Positions 52,629 through 62,538 of a stretch of 64,000 nt of DNA are shown here, piece after piece. A program made the translations under genes and the position numbers. Within the stretch, counting starts at the first letter, position 1. The number at the start of each line of letters is the position of its first letter. The stretch is from Flavobacterium sp. 90 (GTDB lineage Bacteria; Bacteroidota; Bacteroidia; Flavobacteriales; Flavobacteriaceae). The notes under the pieces were generated by a model. The model was not told the DNA's origin. It worked only from the letters and a program-made list of their open reading frames with translations, and ran no database searches. The stretch spans positions 5,208,001 to 5,272,000 of the forward strand of contig NZ_SMGE01000001.1 in the NCBI RefSeq assembly GCF_004339525.1. The letters run 5' to 3'.

Positions 52629-53519
52629 TTACTTACTGATTTTTCTTGTCAAAAGAAATACTGTTGAAATTATACAAATACTCCCTATCCAGTCAACAGG
52701 GGCAAAAGGTGTTTTTAGCCAAATAACCGATAAAATTACTGCAACAAGAGGTTCAGCAGAAGCGAGCAAGCTTGTTTTTTGTCCGCCAATCAATTTAACA
52801 GCATTTAGATAAGAATAGAAAGCTATCAATGTACCGAATATGATGATGAAAGCGACAGTAGAAAATGTATAAATATCCCATTCACCTTCTATACTCCAAG
52901 GAGCTTTTACAAAACTAAAGGCTATGCCGCCAAGAAGCATTCCCCAGCCTACAACGACAGCAGAGTTATATTTAGAGAGTAAATCTTTTGGTTGTAATGT
53001 ATAAATGGCTAAAGTTATGGCTGATGCAATACCAAAGAAAAGTGCTGTCTCTGAAATAGAAAGCGTATCTATTCTTCCATGTGTTACTAACAGAAAAGTA
53101 CCGATTACAGCTAAAAGTATTGCCATAAATTCTATTTTTTTTGGAAATCGTTTGTGTTTGAGCGCTAAGTATATTGCAATCAAAATAGGTCCTGCAAATT
53201 GTAAAACCGTTGCTGTCGCAGCATTAGAATGTTTAATTGCTGCAAAATAAGTATATTGAACACCTAGCATTCCTATAATACTGAAGATTAATAGTTGAAT
53301 TACATCTTTTTTGTTATTCCAAATCAAAAAAATATTATTTTTAGTTGCTTTTGCTATTATCAATAGACCAATTCCTGAAATAAGCAATCTTACTGTTATA
53401 AGCCATTCGACGTTTATTCCTTTTTGCTGAAATAAGAATTGTCCCAATGTTCCACCAACTCCCCATAATGTTGCAGCAAGTATCCCTAATAAAGTCCCTT
53501 TTTTTATTTTTGTTTCCAT
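52629..53519 (-). CDS. EamA/DMT-family transporter
   Basis: A 296-residue exporter with ten membrane helices in two EamA repeats (for example LLGILAATLWGVGGTLGQFL and LLASAEPLVAVILSVIWL). I start it at the ATG at 53517-53519; the frame is open further upstream from a TTG at 53552. EamA proteins export amino acids or metabolites. It is divergent from the Lrp/AsnC regulator gene by 103 bp, a typical regulator-exporter arrangement. Confidence 0.88.
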   Translation of the reverse strand: METKIKKGTLLGILAATLWGVGGTLGQFLFQQKGINVEWLITVRLLISGIGLLIIAKATKNNIFLIWNNKKDVIQLLIFSIIGMLGVQYTYFAAIKHSNAATATVLQFAGPILIAIYLALKHKRFPKKIEFMAILLAVIGTFLLVTHGRIDTLSISETALFFGIASAITLAIYTLQPKDLLSKYNSAVVVGWGMLLGGIAFSFVKAPWSIEGEWDIYTFSTVAFIIIFGTLIAFYSYLNAVKLIGGQKTSLLASAEPLVAVILSVIWLKTPFAPVDWIGSICIISTVFLLTRKISK

Positions 53520-53622
53520 CTTTAAATTATTTATTGCGCAAATTTGCATCAAAAAGTACTTGCTTTTTCCTTATATTTATACTCAAATTTGCAATTTTGT
53601 TTCACTATAATGTCTTTTAAAT

Positions 53623-54099
53623 ATGCTGGACACCTTTGATCATAAAATTTTAGAAATAATCCAAAAAAATAATCAGACACCGCAGAGAGATATTGGTGAA
53701 ACAATTGGATTATCAGCCGCAGCTGTTCAGCGTAGGATAAAGAAGTTGCGTGAACTTGGTATTATTGAAAAAGATATTGCTGTAATTGACAGAGAAAAAA
53801 TAGGTAATAATGTTACTATTCTTGTAGAAGTTTTTCTTGATAGTGAAAAAATCGAATTGGTAGATGACCTTAAAAAAAAGTTTATATCAATACCGGAAAT
53901 ACAGCAATGTTATTATGTAACAGGTGAGTCCGATTTTTTTCTTGTAATTGTTGTTCCATCAATGAATCATTATGAAATTCTTACTCGAAAGATATTTTTT
54001 GCGGACGATAATATTAAACGTTTCCGTACAATAGTAGTGATGGGAATAACGAAAAATAGCTTGGAAATTCCTTTGAATCTGCTTGTTCCACAAGGATAA
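53623..54099 (+). CDS. Lrp/AsnC-family transcriptional regulator
   Basis: A 158-residue regulator with an N-terminal winged helix (GETIGLSAAAVQRRIKKLRELG) and a C-terminal RAM/AsnC ligand-binding domain (YYVTGESDFFLVIVVPSMNHYE). Lrp-type proteins sense amino acids. It is divergent from the EamA transporter and probably controls it. Confidence 0.93.
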   Translation: MLDTFDHKILEIIQKNNQTPQRDIGETIGLSAAAVQRRIKKLRELGIIEKDIAVIDREKIGNNVTILVEVFLDSEKIELVDDLKKKFISIPEIQQCYYVTGESDFFLVIVVPSMNHYEILTRKIFFADDNIKRFRTIVVMGITKNSLEIPLNLLVPQG

Positions 54100-54122
54100 G
54101 TAAGTGATTTTGTTTTTCCTAT

Positions 54123-54344
54123 TTATACCTTCTGTACCAAATGTTTTAAGGTATAGGCATTCTTAATCAGTTCCATTTCGCTTTCAAAAATTCCTGCAAT
54201 ATCTGATTTTATTTGACGGTAATTGTCATTAATCTGTATAGCCTCATTTTTTCTTGGCGGGGAAAATAAACTACAATTTACTGAAATCCACAATTGCGAT
54301 TCTTTATTATTAATACAAAATAAGAAGCAAGGATTTATATTCAA
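54123..54344 (-). CDS. Short hypothetical open frame
   Basis: A 73-codon frame whose second half (IQINDNYRQIKSDIAGIFES) is helical and protein-like. It has no signal or known motif. It may be a real small protein, the remnant of a larger gene, or chance. It begins without a clear promoter and is convergent with the Lrp gene. Confidence 0.3.
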   Translation of the reverse strand: MNINPCFLFCINNKESQLWISVNCSLFSPPRKNEAIQINDNYRQIKSDIAGIFESEMELIKNAYTLKHLVQKV

Positions 54345-54550
54345 ATTTAGATATATTTGAGTATAAATCGAAAAATGGTTTAAGAGAAGAGTTTAAAAAC
54401 TTAAAATTATATTTAATTGAATAGCTTTTAACACTAATAGTTGATTAAAGAATATCAATTTTTAGTTTAAAATATACAGATGGGAATACATAGATAACAA
54501 TCTGCTAATAGATGAAAAGAGGATGATTAAAATGTTTGATCAATAGAATT

Positions 54551-57500
54551 ATGAAAGAGAAAGTTTTTTTTCAACTCTCTAGTTACCTTCAACTTTTGAT
54601 ATACATACTGCTATGTTTTTATACTGCTAATGTACGTGCACAAGATTTTTTATTCTCTCCAATTGAAGACAGGCAGCAACTCAATGAAGAGAAAATTCGT
54701 AGTTTTATTGAATTGCAAGATGGAAGAATTGGTGTTTTTACTGAGGGAATGTTCAATTTGTATGACGGTTCAGGTTTTAAGACAATAGAAATTGACGACG
54801 ACAATTCAGCCTCACTTATAGCCTATACAGGATTTCATCACAGTTATTTAGAAAACAATCGTATTTGGTTTAAATACAGAGGAAAAATTAGCTTGATTAA
54901 TGTCTCCAAAGAAAAGAGCGAAGCAAATCCGATTAAAGTTTTAAAATCATTAGGTTTTAAGGGCACACCAGTTAATTTATTCGTTGATGAAAAAAAAGAC
55001 ATATGGATTGTAAACGATTCAGGTAGATTACTTTGTTATGAGCAAGAATCAAAAAAAGTAATTTCTTTTTTAAACAGTATTGATTTAAAGGACGCTGCTA
55101 ATGATATACTTTACGATCTGGTTTTTCATAAAAAGAAGGTCTATTTAATTTACAAATCGGGAGTAATTCGCTGTTTTGACCGCTCATCGGCAAAAGAAAT
55201 TTACAAAGGATTCATTGCCAAAGATACTTCAGATAATTTTACGCAATGGAATCACGCAACGGCAGTAGGTGATTATTTATATGTAATAAGAGCAGGAATA
55301 AGTCAGGGGCAACTGGTTCGATACGATACTCAAACAAGACAATCTGTTGTGGTATTACAGGCCGATACGTATTGGCTAAATACTTTTGCTGCCAATAATA
55401 ATGGTGATTTTTTTATAAGCTGTAGTCAAGGTCTTTGGTATTTTAAAGCTGGAAATACTACTGGAACTTTTTATCCAGAGTTGACTTTAACGGATAATCA
55501 TAAAATAAAAACTGAAGTAAGTACTGTTTTGTTTGATCGTCAGGGTGGACTTTGGGCGGGAACATTAAATAAAGGAATTTATTATCAGCATCCAGATCGT
55601 TCTCGTTTCAAATATTTTCAAAAAAACAATTTTAACTTAAAAAGTAATGATGAATTTCAAGTAAACTGTTTTGAAGAAACTGTTGATGATAAATTACTAA
55701 TTGGCACAAATGAAGCTTTGTATATAGCTGAACTTCCTCTTAATCGAACTAAAGCTTTCAAGGTATTAGTTCCGGATTTATATTGCTATTCCCTTCATAA
55801 AGATTCTGCAGGTCAAATATGGATTTCGACCAATAAAGGTCTATATGTGTATGGGCGTGATGGTTTTATAAAACAACATACAAAACAATCTACTAGTTTT
55901 GTATACGAAACCAAACAAGGTGATATATATGTTTGTACAAACACTGGAATTTTAAAGTGGAATAAATCTTTGCGGTCTTTGGGTCTTTCGCCTTTGATTA
56001 ATTCGCCTTTGAATATATTTCAAATGACGCAATGGAATCAGAAATTGATTGGTATTTCGTCTAACGGACCTTTTATAATGAATGCAGCAGGCGATAAAAT
56101 TAGTATGCCTTTGGAAAAGGAGCATAAAAAAATGCCTATGTTCAGCCAAAAGAACCATAAATACAGTTGCCTTTTATCTGATTCTGACCAAGATTTATGG
56201 GTAGGAACTTATAACGACCTGACGATTTGGGACAATAAAAATCAGAAGTTATATGAAATAAATACAGATAAAGGTTTAGTAAATAATAGTATTAAGGCTA
56301 TAGTAGAAGATAAGGATTGTTCGTTTTGGGTTACGACTTCACGCGGTATAAGTCATATTATTAAAAAAAGAACAGCAAGCAGACTTACTTTTAGAATCGT
56401 AAATCACGATAAATACACTGGAGTTCAGGAATATCCATTTACAGATCGTGCGGCATTTATTTCTTCAAAAAATGGATTGTTTATTGGCGGAATAGATGGT
56501 ATGAATAATCTGGAAAGAAATGATGCGAGAGATAATCAATTTGTTCTTAATCCAATATTATTTAATTTCAAATTGTTTGGTAAAAATGTGACAATCGGTG
56601 AGGAAATAGATGGAAATATTGTTTTAAATAATGCGATATCATCAATAGATACTTTAAGACTGAAATATGATCAAAACTTTTTTAGTGTTGGGTTTTCGGG
56701 ACTCAATTATAAAAATCCATCACAAACATATTACAGATATAAATTGGAGCATATTGATGAAAATTGGCGCAATGAGAATTCCACATCCGGAATTGGTGAA
56801 GCTAGTTATACCAATATAACTCCCGGTCACTATATTTTTAAGGTGCAAGCCAGTTCTGATGGAATACATTGGCCAGGCAAGGATAAAAATCTTTTAATTA
56901 TCATTGAACCGCCTTTATGGAACACAACTTTTGCCAAAATACTCTATTTTATATTAATATGTATTGGGATTATTATACTTTCTAAAGCTCTTGTAAAACG
57001 TAATATTTTAATCCGCAAAAAACAGCAAGATCATGCTATAGAAAGAGCCAAGTCTGATTTTATAACCAATATCAGTCATGAATTGCGTACGCCACTCACA
57101 CTTATTATAACACCTTTAAAATCGCTGCTTGCAAAAGTAGAAGATCAGAAAATTAAAAAAGAACTCCTGCGAATAAGCTCCAATAGTGATCTTTTATTGG
57201 ATACTGTTAATCAGCTGCTTGATTTTAAAAAGATAGATACAGGCGAAGAAATATTACATCGTAACTTTTATGATAATCTTTCGTTTCTGACTGAATTGTG
57301 TATTGCTTATGTCTCAATAGCAGAGGAAAATGGAATTTCTTTTACTTGGAATATAGACCAGCAAAACGATGATTTGTATCTGGACAGGCAAAAAATTACC
57401 AGAATAATAATTAACCTGCTTTCTAATGCTTTTAAATTTACAGGTTCAGGTGGTACAATTAAATTTTCAGCCGTAATTGACTCTAAAGATAAAGTACTTA

Positions 57501-58528
57501 CAATTTTAGTTGAAGATTCTGGTATTGGAATTTCTAAAACAGAAACTGATCATATTTTTAATCGTTTTTATCAGGCAGACAATCAAAAAGGTATATCAAC
57601 TGGCAGTGGAATAGGGCTGTACATGGTAAAATATTATGCAGAAATGCATGGAGGATCAGTTAGTGTCGTAAGCAATCCAGGACAGGGAACTTGTTTTAAA
57701 GTATTATTATCAGTTCAGAAAAAAACTGAATTACCTTCTTCTGAAGTAGGAGAAGAGTCAACAAGAAAAAGTATACTTATTGTTGAAGATCACACTATTT
57801 TTAGAGGTTATTTGTTTGATGAATTGAAAAAGTATTACAATGTGATTACAGCCAATAATGGAGAAGAAGGTTTAAAGAAAGCAATAATCCACATTCCTGA
57901 TCTTATTATAACAGATATGATGATGCCCGAAATGGATGGACCACAATTAAGTCATACGGTTCGAAATACGATTGCTATAAGTCATATTCCTATTATTATG
58001 CTTACAGGAAGAGCTTCTGATGAAGCTAGATTTGAAGGTTATGAGGCTGGAGTAGATGCTTATATGGTAAAACCATTCGATATTAATTTGTTAATACTTC
58101 GAATTAATAAATTATTGGAGATTAACGAAACGAGACGAAAAACGTTCATTAAAGAAAAGGAAGTAAAAGCTGATACCTTAACAGATAATCCTATTGATCA
58201 GGAATTTTTGAAACGTGCTTTTCAATGTATTTCAGATAATTTATCCAATTCAGAGTATACTGTAGAAAAGTTCAGTGAGGATATGAATATGGATCGTACT
58301 GGTTTATATCGAAAACTTATGGCCCTTACGGATCATTCTCCCACAAATTTTATTCGTACTATCCGACTTAAAAAAGCAGCCGAATTATTATTGGATAAAA
58401 ATCTCACAATCGCAGATGTATCTGATCAGGTAGGTTTTAATAGTATTTCTTATTTTACCAAATGTTTTCATGAAGCTTTTGGTAAAACACCAAGCCAAAG
58501 CAGAGAGGGAAATGTTTCAGCAGAATAA
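54551..58528 (+). CDS. Hybrid two-component system regulator (reg_prop/Y_Y_Y-HisKA-REC-AraC HTH)
   Basis: A 1325-residue one-protein signalling system of Bacteroidota. The ATG at 54551 follows a TTG in the same frame at 54536; the signal peptide (SSYLQLLIYILLCFYTANVRAQ in pieces) supports the ATG. The periplasmic part has many reg_prop beta-propeller repeats and a Y_Y_Y domain (YRYKLEHIDENWR). After a membrane helix near 795-815 come HisKA (H843 in NISHELRTP), HATPase, a receiver with D1122 in ITDMMMPEMD and a C-terminal AraC helix-turn-helix. It precedes and probably controls the GH31 gene. Confidence 0.93.
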   Translation: MKEKVFFQLSSYLQLLIYILLCFYTANVRAQDFLFSPIEDRQQLNEEKIRSFIELQDGRIGVFTEGMFNLYDGSGFKTIEIDDDNSASLIAYTGFHHSYLENNRIWFKYRGKISLINVSKEKSEANPIKVLKSLGFKGTPVNLFVDEKKDIWIVNDSGRLLCYEQESKKVISFLNSIDLKDAANDILYDLVFHKKKVYLIYKSGVIRCFDRSSAKEIYKGFIAKDTSDNFTQWNHATAVGDYLYVIRAGISQGQLVRYDTQTRQSVVVLQADTYWLNTFAANNNGDFFISCSQGLWYFKAGNTTGTFYPELTLTDNHKIKTEVSTVLFDRQGGLWAGTLNKGIYYQHPDRSRFKYFQKNNFNLKSNDEFQVNCFEETVDDKLLIGTNEALYIAELPLNRTKAFKVLVPDLYCYSLHKDSAGQIWISTNKGLYVYGRDGFIKQHTKQSTSFVYETKQGDIYVCTNTGILKWNKSLRSLGLSPLINSPLNIFQMTQWNQKLIGISSNGPFIMNAAGDKISMPLEKEHKKMPMFSQKNHKYSCLLSDSDQDLWVGTYNDLTIWDNKNQKLYEINTDKGLVNNSIKAIVEDKDCSFWVTTSRGISHIIKKRTASRLTFRIVNHDKYTGVQEYPFTDRAAFISSKNGLFIGGIDGMNNLERNDARDNQFVLNPILFNFKLFGKNVTIGEEIDGNIVLNNAISSIDTLRLKYDQNFFSVGFSGLNYKNPSQTYYRYKLEHIDENWRNENSTSGIGEASYTNITPGHYIFKVQASSDGIHWPGKDKNLLIIIEPPLWNTTFAKILYFILICIGIIILSKALVKRNILIRKKQQDHAIERAKSDFITNISHELRTPLTLIITPLKSLLAKVEDQKIKKELLRISSNSDLLLDTVNQLLDFKKIDTGEEILHRNFYDNLSFLTELCIAYVSIAEENGISFTWNIDQQNDDLYLDRQKITRIIINLLSNAFKFTGSGGTIKFSAVIDSKDKVLTILVEDSGIGISKTETDHIFNRFYQADNQKGISTGSGIGLYMVKYYAEMHGGSVSVVSNPGQGTCFKVLLSVQKKTELPSSEVGEESTRKSILIVEDHTIFRGYLFDELKKYYNVITANNGEEGLKKAIIHIPDLIITDMMMPEMDGPQLSHTVRNTIAISHIPIIMLTGRASDEARFEGYEAGVDAYMVKPFDINLLILRINKLLEINETRRKTFIKEKEVKADTLTDNPIDQEFLKRAFQCISDNLSNSEYTVEKFSEDMNMDRTGLYRKLMALTDHSPTNFIRTIRLKKAAELLLDKNLTIADVSDQVGFNSISYFTKCFHEAFGKTPSQSREGNVSAE

Positions 58529-58681
58529 ATTAATTATTTTTTAATGTGTTGATTGTTTGTGTTTTGAAGATGTGTGCGATCTGATTTCAACATGAGTTAT
58601 AATTATTTCAACATAGTTTAAAGACTTTAAAAAGGACTAAAGTTATTTTTATCCCACTATAAACTATCTAATTTAATTGAA

Positions 58682-61123
58682 ATGAAAATTATTTACTCCT
58701 TATGTACTATGTTGCTTTTTTGCATTCATAGTAATGGGCAAAATTTCCAGAAAACCACTCAGGGAATCAAGACAACTGCAAATGGCTATAGCATAGAAAT
58801 ACAATTTTACAGTCCTTCTATTGTCAGGATTACTAAATTTCCTGTTGGAAAAAGTTTTACAAAAGAAAGTCTGTCGGTGGTTTTAAAGCCTGAAAAAACT
58901 ATTTTTAGTGTCAAAAAGATTGACAATATTATCCTTTTAAAATCAAATCAATTAACGGTTAGTGTAAATGCTGCATCAGGAAATATCGCATTTGCAGCTT
59001 CTAAAAATGAATTATTAAAAGAAAAACCTGAAGGAACAAAATTTGAACCTTTTAATGATACAGGAGTAAATACTTTTACAGTCACACAATCTTTTCTTTT
59101 AGATAAAGAGGAACCTATTTATGGTTTGGGACAACACCAAAAAGGAGATTTAAACCAAAGAAATCAAAAATATCATCTAGAGCAGGGAAATGTAGAAGAT
59201 GCTGTGACTTTTTTTCAGTCAATAAAGGGCTACGGACTTTATTGGGATAATTATTCTCCAACAGAATTTACAGATGATGTCAATGAAACTTCGTTTAAAT
59301 CAATTGTAGGAGATGGTGTTGATTATTATTTTATGTATGGAGGTAATGCAGATGGAGTAATTGGTAAAATGAGGGAACTAACCGGTAAAGTGCCAATGTT
59401 TCCGTTGTGGACGTATGGTTTCTGGCAAAGTAAAGAGCGATACAAAGGTCAGAATGAATTGGTCGATGTCGTTAAAAAATATCGAGAACTTTCGGTACCC
59501 CTTGACGGAATAATACAAGACTGGCAATATTGGGGCAACAATTACCTTTGGAATGCAATGGATTTCTTAAATCCTGAATTTTCAAATCCAAAAAAAATGG
59601 TTGACGATGTTCATAATCTTAATGCACACATGATTATTTCGATTTGGTCTTCTTTTGGTCCCCAGACAAAACCGTATAAGGAAATGGATAAAAAAGGAAT
59701 GTTATTTAATATTACAACCTGGCCGGAATCCGGTTCAGAAATATGGCCGCCAAATCTGGATTATCCTTCAGGAGTGAGCGTATATGACCCTTACAATCCG
59801 GAAGCAAGAGATATTTACTGGAAATATGCCAATCAGGGATTATTTTCTAGAGGAATTGACGGTTGGTGGATGGACTCTACAGAACCAGATCATCTTCAGA
59901 TAAAACCAGAAGATTATGATACAAAAACCTATCTGGGATCTTTTAGAAAAGTACGAAATGCGTATCCTTTAATGACCGTGGGTGGAGTTTACGATCATCA
60001 GCGTAAAACGACTTCAGATAAACGTGTGTTTATTTTAACGCGATCTGCTTTTGCGGGGCAACAGCGTTACGGAGCCAATACATGGTCTGGTGATACAGGT
60101 TCTAGCTGGGAAACCCTTCGCAATCAGATTCCTGCCGGTTTGAATTTTACCCTTACAGGGATACCACATTGGAATTCAGATATAGGCGGTTTTTTTGCAG
60201 GAGCTTATAATCAACCTTGGAATGAAGGATCAGGTGCTAAAAATCCGCTTTATCAGGAACTTTACGTACGTTGGATTCAGTTTGGTACCTTTAATGCAAT
60301 GATGCGTTCTCACGGAACAGATGTTCCAAGAGAGATTTATAATTTTGGTACAAAAGGAGAGCCCATTTATGATGCAATAGATAAATTTATAAATCTGCGT
60401 TACACACTTTTGCCGTATATTTATTCAACATCATGGGAGGTTACTGATAAAGAATCAAGTTTTATGCGTGCCTTGTTTATGGATTTTTCAGCTGATAAGA
60501 AAGGGTGGGATATTAAAGACGAGTTTATGTTTGGTAAATCAATTCTTGTAGCTCCTGTTGTCCAGGCACAATACACTCCGGAGAAAATAGTAAAAGTTAA
60601 TGAAGCAACAGGCTGGGATAAACAAGGAGATAAAAAAAATGCAGAAAAAGTAACTGTAGATTTTACAGCAGAAAAGTCAAGGAATGTCTATCTGCCAGCT
60701 GGTGCAAATTGGTACGACTTCTGGACAAATGAGAAAATTAACGGAGGTCAGGAAATTACAAGAAAAACAACTATAGACATGATTCCGATTTATGTAAAAG
60801 AAGGAGCAATTATTCCGTTTGGACCAAAAGTGCAATTTGCAACCGAGAAAAAATGGGATAACCTGGAGATAAAAGTATATCCAGGAAAAGATGGTTCTTT
60901 TGTACTTTATGAGGATGAGTTTGATAATTATAATTATGAGAAAGGATCTTATTCTGAAATTGAGTTTTTATGGAATGAAGCATCAAAAAAAATAACGATT
61001 TCAAATAGAAAAGGACAATATAATGGAATGTTAACCAACAGAAAATTTACTATCGTAATGCCTAATGGTTTGAAGAAGGTTATCAATTATAATGGTAAAA
61101 AAGTAGAAGAGAAAATGTTTTAA
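58682..61123 (+). CDS. Secreted GH31 alpha-glycosidase (alpha-xylosidase/alpha-glucosidase type)
   Basis: A 813-residue glycoside hydrolase family 31 enzyme with a signal peptide ending near residue 20 (HSNGQ). The catalytic nucleophile is D398 in DGWWMDSTEPD and the acid/base D471 in WSGDTGSSW. The N-terminal beta-sandwich, the catalytic barrel and two C-terminal beta domains follow the normal order. It is probably an alpha-xylosidase or alpha-glucosidase on oligosaccharides. It follows the hybrid regulator by 153 bp. No SusC/SusD pair lies here, so it is a minimal glycan locus. Confidence 0.92.
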   Translation: MKIIYSLCTMLLFCIHSNGQNFQKTTQGIKTTANGYSIEIQFYSPSIVRITKFPVGKSFTKESLSVVLKPEKTIFSVKKIDNIILLKSNQLTVSVNAASGNIAFAASKNELLKEKPEGTKFEPFNDTGVNTFTVTQSFLLDKEEPIYGLGQHQKGDLNQRNQKYHLEQGNVEDAVTFFQSIKGYGLYWDNYSPTEFTDDVNETSFKSIVGDGVDYYFMYGGNADGVIGKMRELTGKVPMFPLWTYGFWQSKERYKGQNELVDVVKKYRELSVPLDGIIQDWQYWGNNYLWNAMDFLNPEFSNPKKMVDDVHNLNAHMIISIWSSFGPQTKPYKEMDKKGMLFNITTWPESGSEIWPPNLDYPSGVSVYDPYNPEARDIYWKYANQGLFSRGIDGWWMDSTEPDHLQIKPEDYDTKTYLGSFRKVRNAYPLMTVGGVYDHQRKTTSDKRVFILTRSAFAGQQRYGANTWSGDTGSSWETLRNQIPAGLNFTLTGIPHWNSDIGGFFAGAYNQPWNEGSGAKNPLYQELYVRWIQFGTFNAMMRSHGTDVPREIYNFGTKGEPIYDAIDKFINLRYTLLPYIYSTSWEVTDKESSFMRALFMDFSADKKGWDIKDEFMFGKSILVAPVVQAQYTPEKIVKVNEATGWDKQGDKKNAEKVTVDFTAEKSRNVYLPAGANWYDFWTNEKINGGQEITRKTTIDMIPIYVKEGAIIPFGPKVQFATEKKWDNLEIKVYPGKDGSFVLYEDEFDNYNYEKGSYSEIEFLWNEASKKITISNRKGQYNGMLTNRKFTIVMPNGLKKVINYNGKKVEEKMF

Positions 61124-61206
61124 GAACTGTAATATGTTATAATATAATATTCACTAATTATTTCAATTCAATAAACACCCTCATTAGTTTAACTTTATTA
61201 ATAATA

Positions 61207-61238
61207 ATTCAATCAAATAGTTAACTGCTTGATTGAAT
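61207..61238. terminator. Possible weak hairpin after the GH31 gene
   Basis: ATTCAATCAA and TTGATTGAAT pair across 12 nt. It is AT-rich and has no clean T-run, so the call is uncertain. Confidence 0.3.
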
Positions 61239-61342
61239 CTTAAATATAAAAATATTTTTAGATTTTATTGACAGATTTTTGAAATTAGATTCCAAACTTT
61301 TTGAATTTGAAGTATTTCAGTTTTTAATATCTTAATATTTTA

Positions 61343-61885
61343 TTATTGTTGATTGTATTGATTATTTTTTTCAATTTCCAATAATTCTTTCCCAAATCCT
61401 TCACCGGATTTCATAAGGGCAATTGTAGAACTTTTTATAAATTCAACAAGCCCCAATCTATTTAATGCCTCTGTTAAATTATCAATTTCATTTTCTTGCC
61501 CCATAATTTCAAATACAGTATAATCCTTTTCAATTATAGTAAATCTGGCATTATATTGTTTCATTAAATGATTAATTTTTTCTTCTTTCATAATCATTTC
61601 GGTTGATACTTTATACAACGCTGCCTGAGTATATATGATTTCATGTTCTGTATTATAGTAGCATCTAAAAACATCAATAATTTTTTCTATTTGAAGCGTT
61701 AAGTTTTTTACAATTTCTAATGTTTCGTTCACTACAATGGTAAAGCGGTACATTTTGTCAATTTCGCATGATGAAATATTGAGACTTTTCAAATTAATCT
61801 TCTTCCTCAAAAACATTATGGCTATTTTATTGATGAGACCGATTTGATCTTCCGTGTAAACTGTTAATGTGTATTGCTTTTTCAT
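61343..61885 (-). CDS. ilvN: Acetolactate synthase small (regulatory) subunit IlvN-like
   Basis: A 180-residue ACT-domain protein of the IlvN type. The N-terminal ACT domain (LTVYTEDQIGLINKIAIMFL) and the second half, with EIMGQENEIDNLTEALNRLG, match the acetolactate synthase regulatory subunit, which confers valine feedback inhibition. In Bacteroidota the gene normally sits in an ilvD-ilvB-ilvN-ilvC operon; here no catalytic subunit lies next to it and it appears monocistronic. Two leader-peptide attenuators precede it. Confidence 0.85.
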   Translation of the reverse strand: MKKQYTLTVYTEDQIGLINKIAIMFLRKKINLKSLNISSCEIDKMYRFTIVVNETLEIVKNLTLQIEKIIDVFRCYYNTEHEIIYTQAALYKVSTEMIMKEEKINHLMKQYNARFTIIEKDYTVFEIMGQENEIDNLTEALNRLGLVEFIKSSTIALMKSGEGFGKELLEIEKNNQYNQQ

Positions 61886-61921
61886 TTTTGTTTAGTTTTT
61901 TAATTTCAATTTTTCAGAAAT

Positions 61922-61956
61922 AAAAAAACCTTTCTCGTTGGACTGAGAAAGGTTTT
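61922..61956 (-). terminator. Second attenuator terminator before ilvN
   Basis: On the minus strand AAAACCTTTCTC pairs with GAGAAAGGTTTT around an 8-nt loop, followed by a T-run. It lies 27 nt after the stop of the second leader peptide and 36 nt before the ilvN start. Confidence 0.85.
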
Positions 61957-61982
61957 GTATTAGACAATATAATCCTGACTCG

Positions 61983-62039
61983 TCATAAGAGACAAATAGT
62001 GATAATTGTGATAATGATAATTGTTACTGAATTTTTCAT
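61983..62039 (-). CDS. Second ilv leader peptide
   Basis: Encodes MKNSVTIIIITIITICLL, 18 residues, with eight Ile, two Leu and one Val. Runs of these codons would stall ribosomes when branched-chain amino acids are scarce. It sits between the two attenuator hairpins. Confidence 0.75.
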   Translation of the reverse strand: MKNSVTIIIITIITICLL

Positions 62040-62053
62040 GTTTGTTTTAAACG

Positions 62054-62083
62054 AAAAAACCTCCCAGTTTTTGGGAGGTTTTT
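62054..62083 (-). terminator. First attenuator terminator before ilvN
   Basis: On the minus strand AAAACCTCCC pairs with GGGAGGTTTT around a 7-nt loop, followed by TTTTCG. A GGAGG in the RNA just after the first leader (minus strand of 62116-62122) can pair with CCTCC of its left arm, giving a short possible antiterminator. Confidence 0.85.
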
Positions 62084-62126
62084 AAATTATATATAGCTTC
62101 TTAATTTATATAGCACCCCTCCATAG

Positions 62127-62180
62127 CTATCGAATGATAATAATGTTAATGATAATAGAGTTGCTAATTAAGTTTTTCAT
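62127..62180 (-). CDS. First ilv leader peptide
   Basis: Encodes MKNLISNSIIINIIIIR, 17 residues, eight of them Ile. Its stop codon lies inside ATAGCTAT, which can pair with AGCTAT further along, before the first terminator, as in classical attenuation. The start lies about 10 nt after the predicted transcription start. Confidence 0.75.
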   Translation of the reverse strand: MKNLISNSIIINIIIIR

Positions 62181-62197
62181 TTCTTTTTATTGAACGA

Positions 62198-62226
62198 CAA
62201 ATATATAGATTTTTATCATACTGCAA
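62198..62226 (-). promoter_or_regulatory. Promoter of the ilvN leader transcript
   Basis: On the minus strand TTG, an 18-bp spacer and TATATTTG fit the Bacteroidota -33/-7 consensus exactly. Transcription would begin just before the first leader ATG. The remaining 62227-62538 shows no feature I can name. Confidence 0.7.
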
Positions 62227-62538
62227 TTTTTTTTATTTAGCAGGCGATAATTTCAAATGCTGATAAAAGTTTGTATATATCGGGAAAAAGCAATTTTTCT
62301 TATTTATTAAAAGTCATCGTATAATCTCCAAATACATTATGAAATTAAGTCACAAGTTTAAATGGAAGAAACAAATGCCATCAATTTTAAGTTTGAACTG
62401 TGATTTGTAAAAATTTCAATTAGGGGATACACTTAAAAAATGGCACTATAATAATGAGGTCAGTTTTGAATTGACGAAAAGGAGAAAATTTATTTCCTAC
62501 TTCATTAAGCACGACACCGCAAAGGTATTTTTAAACTT

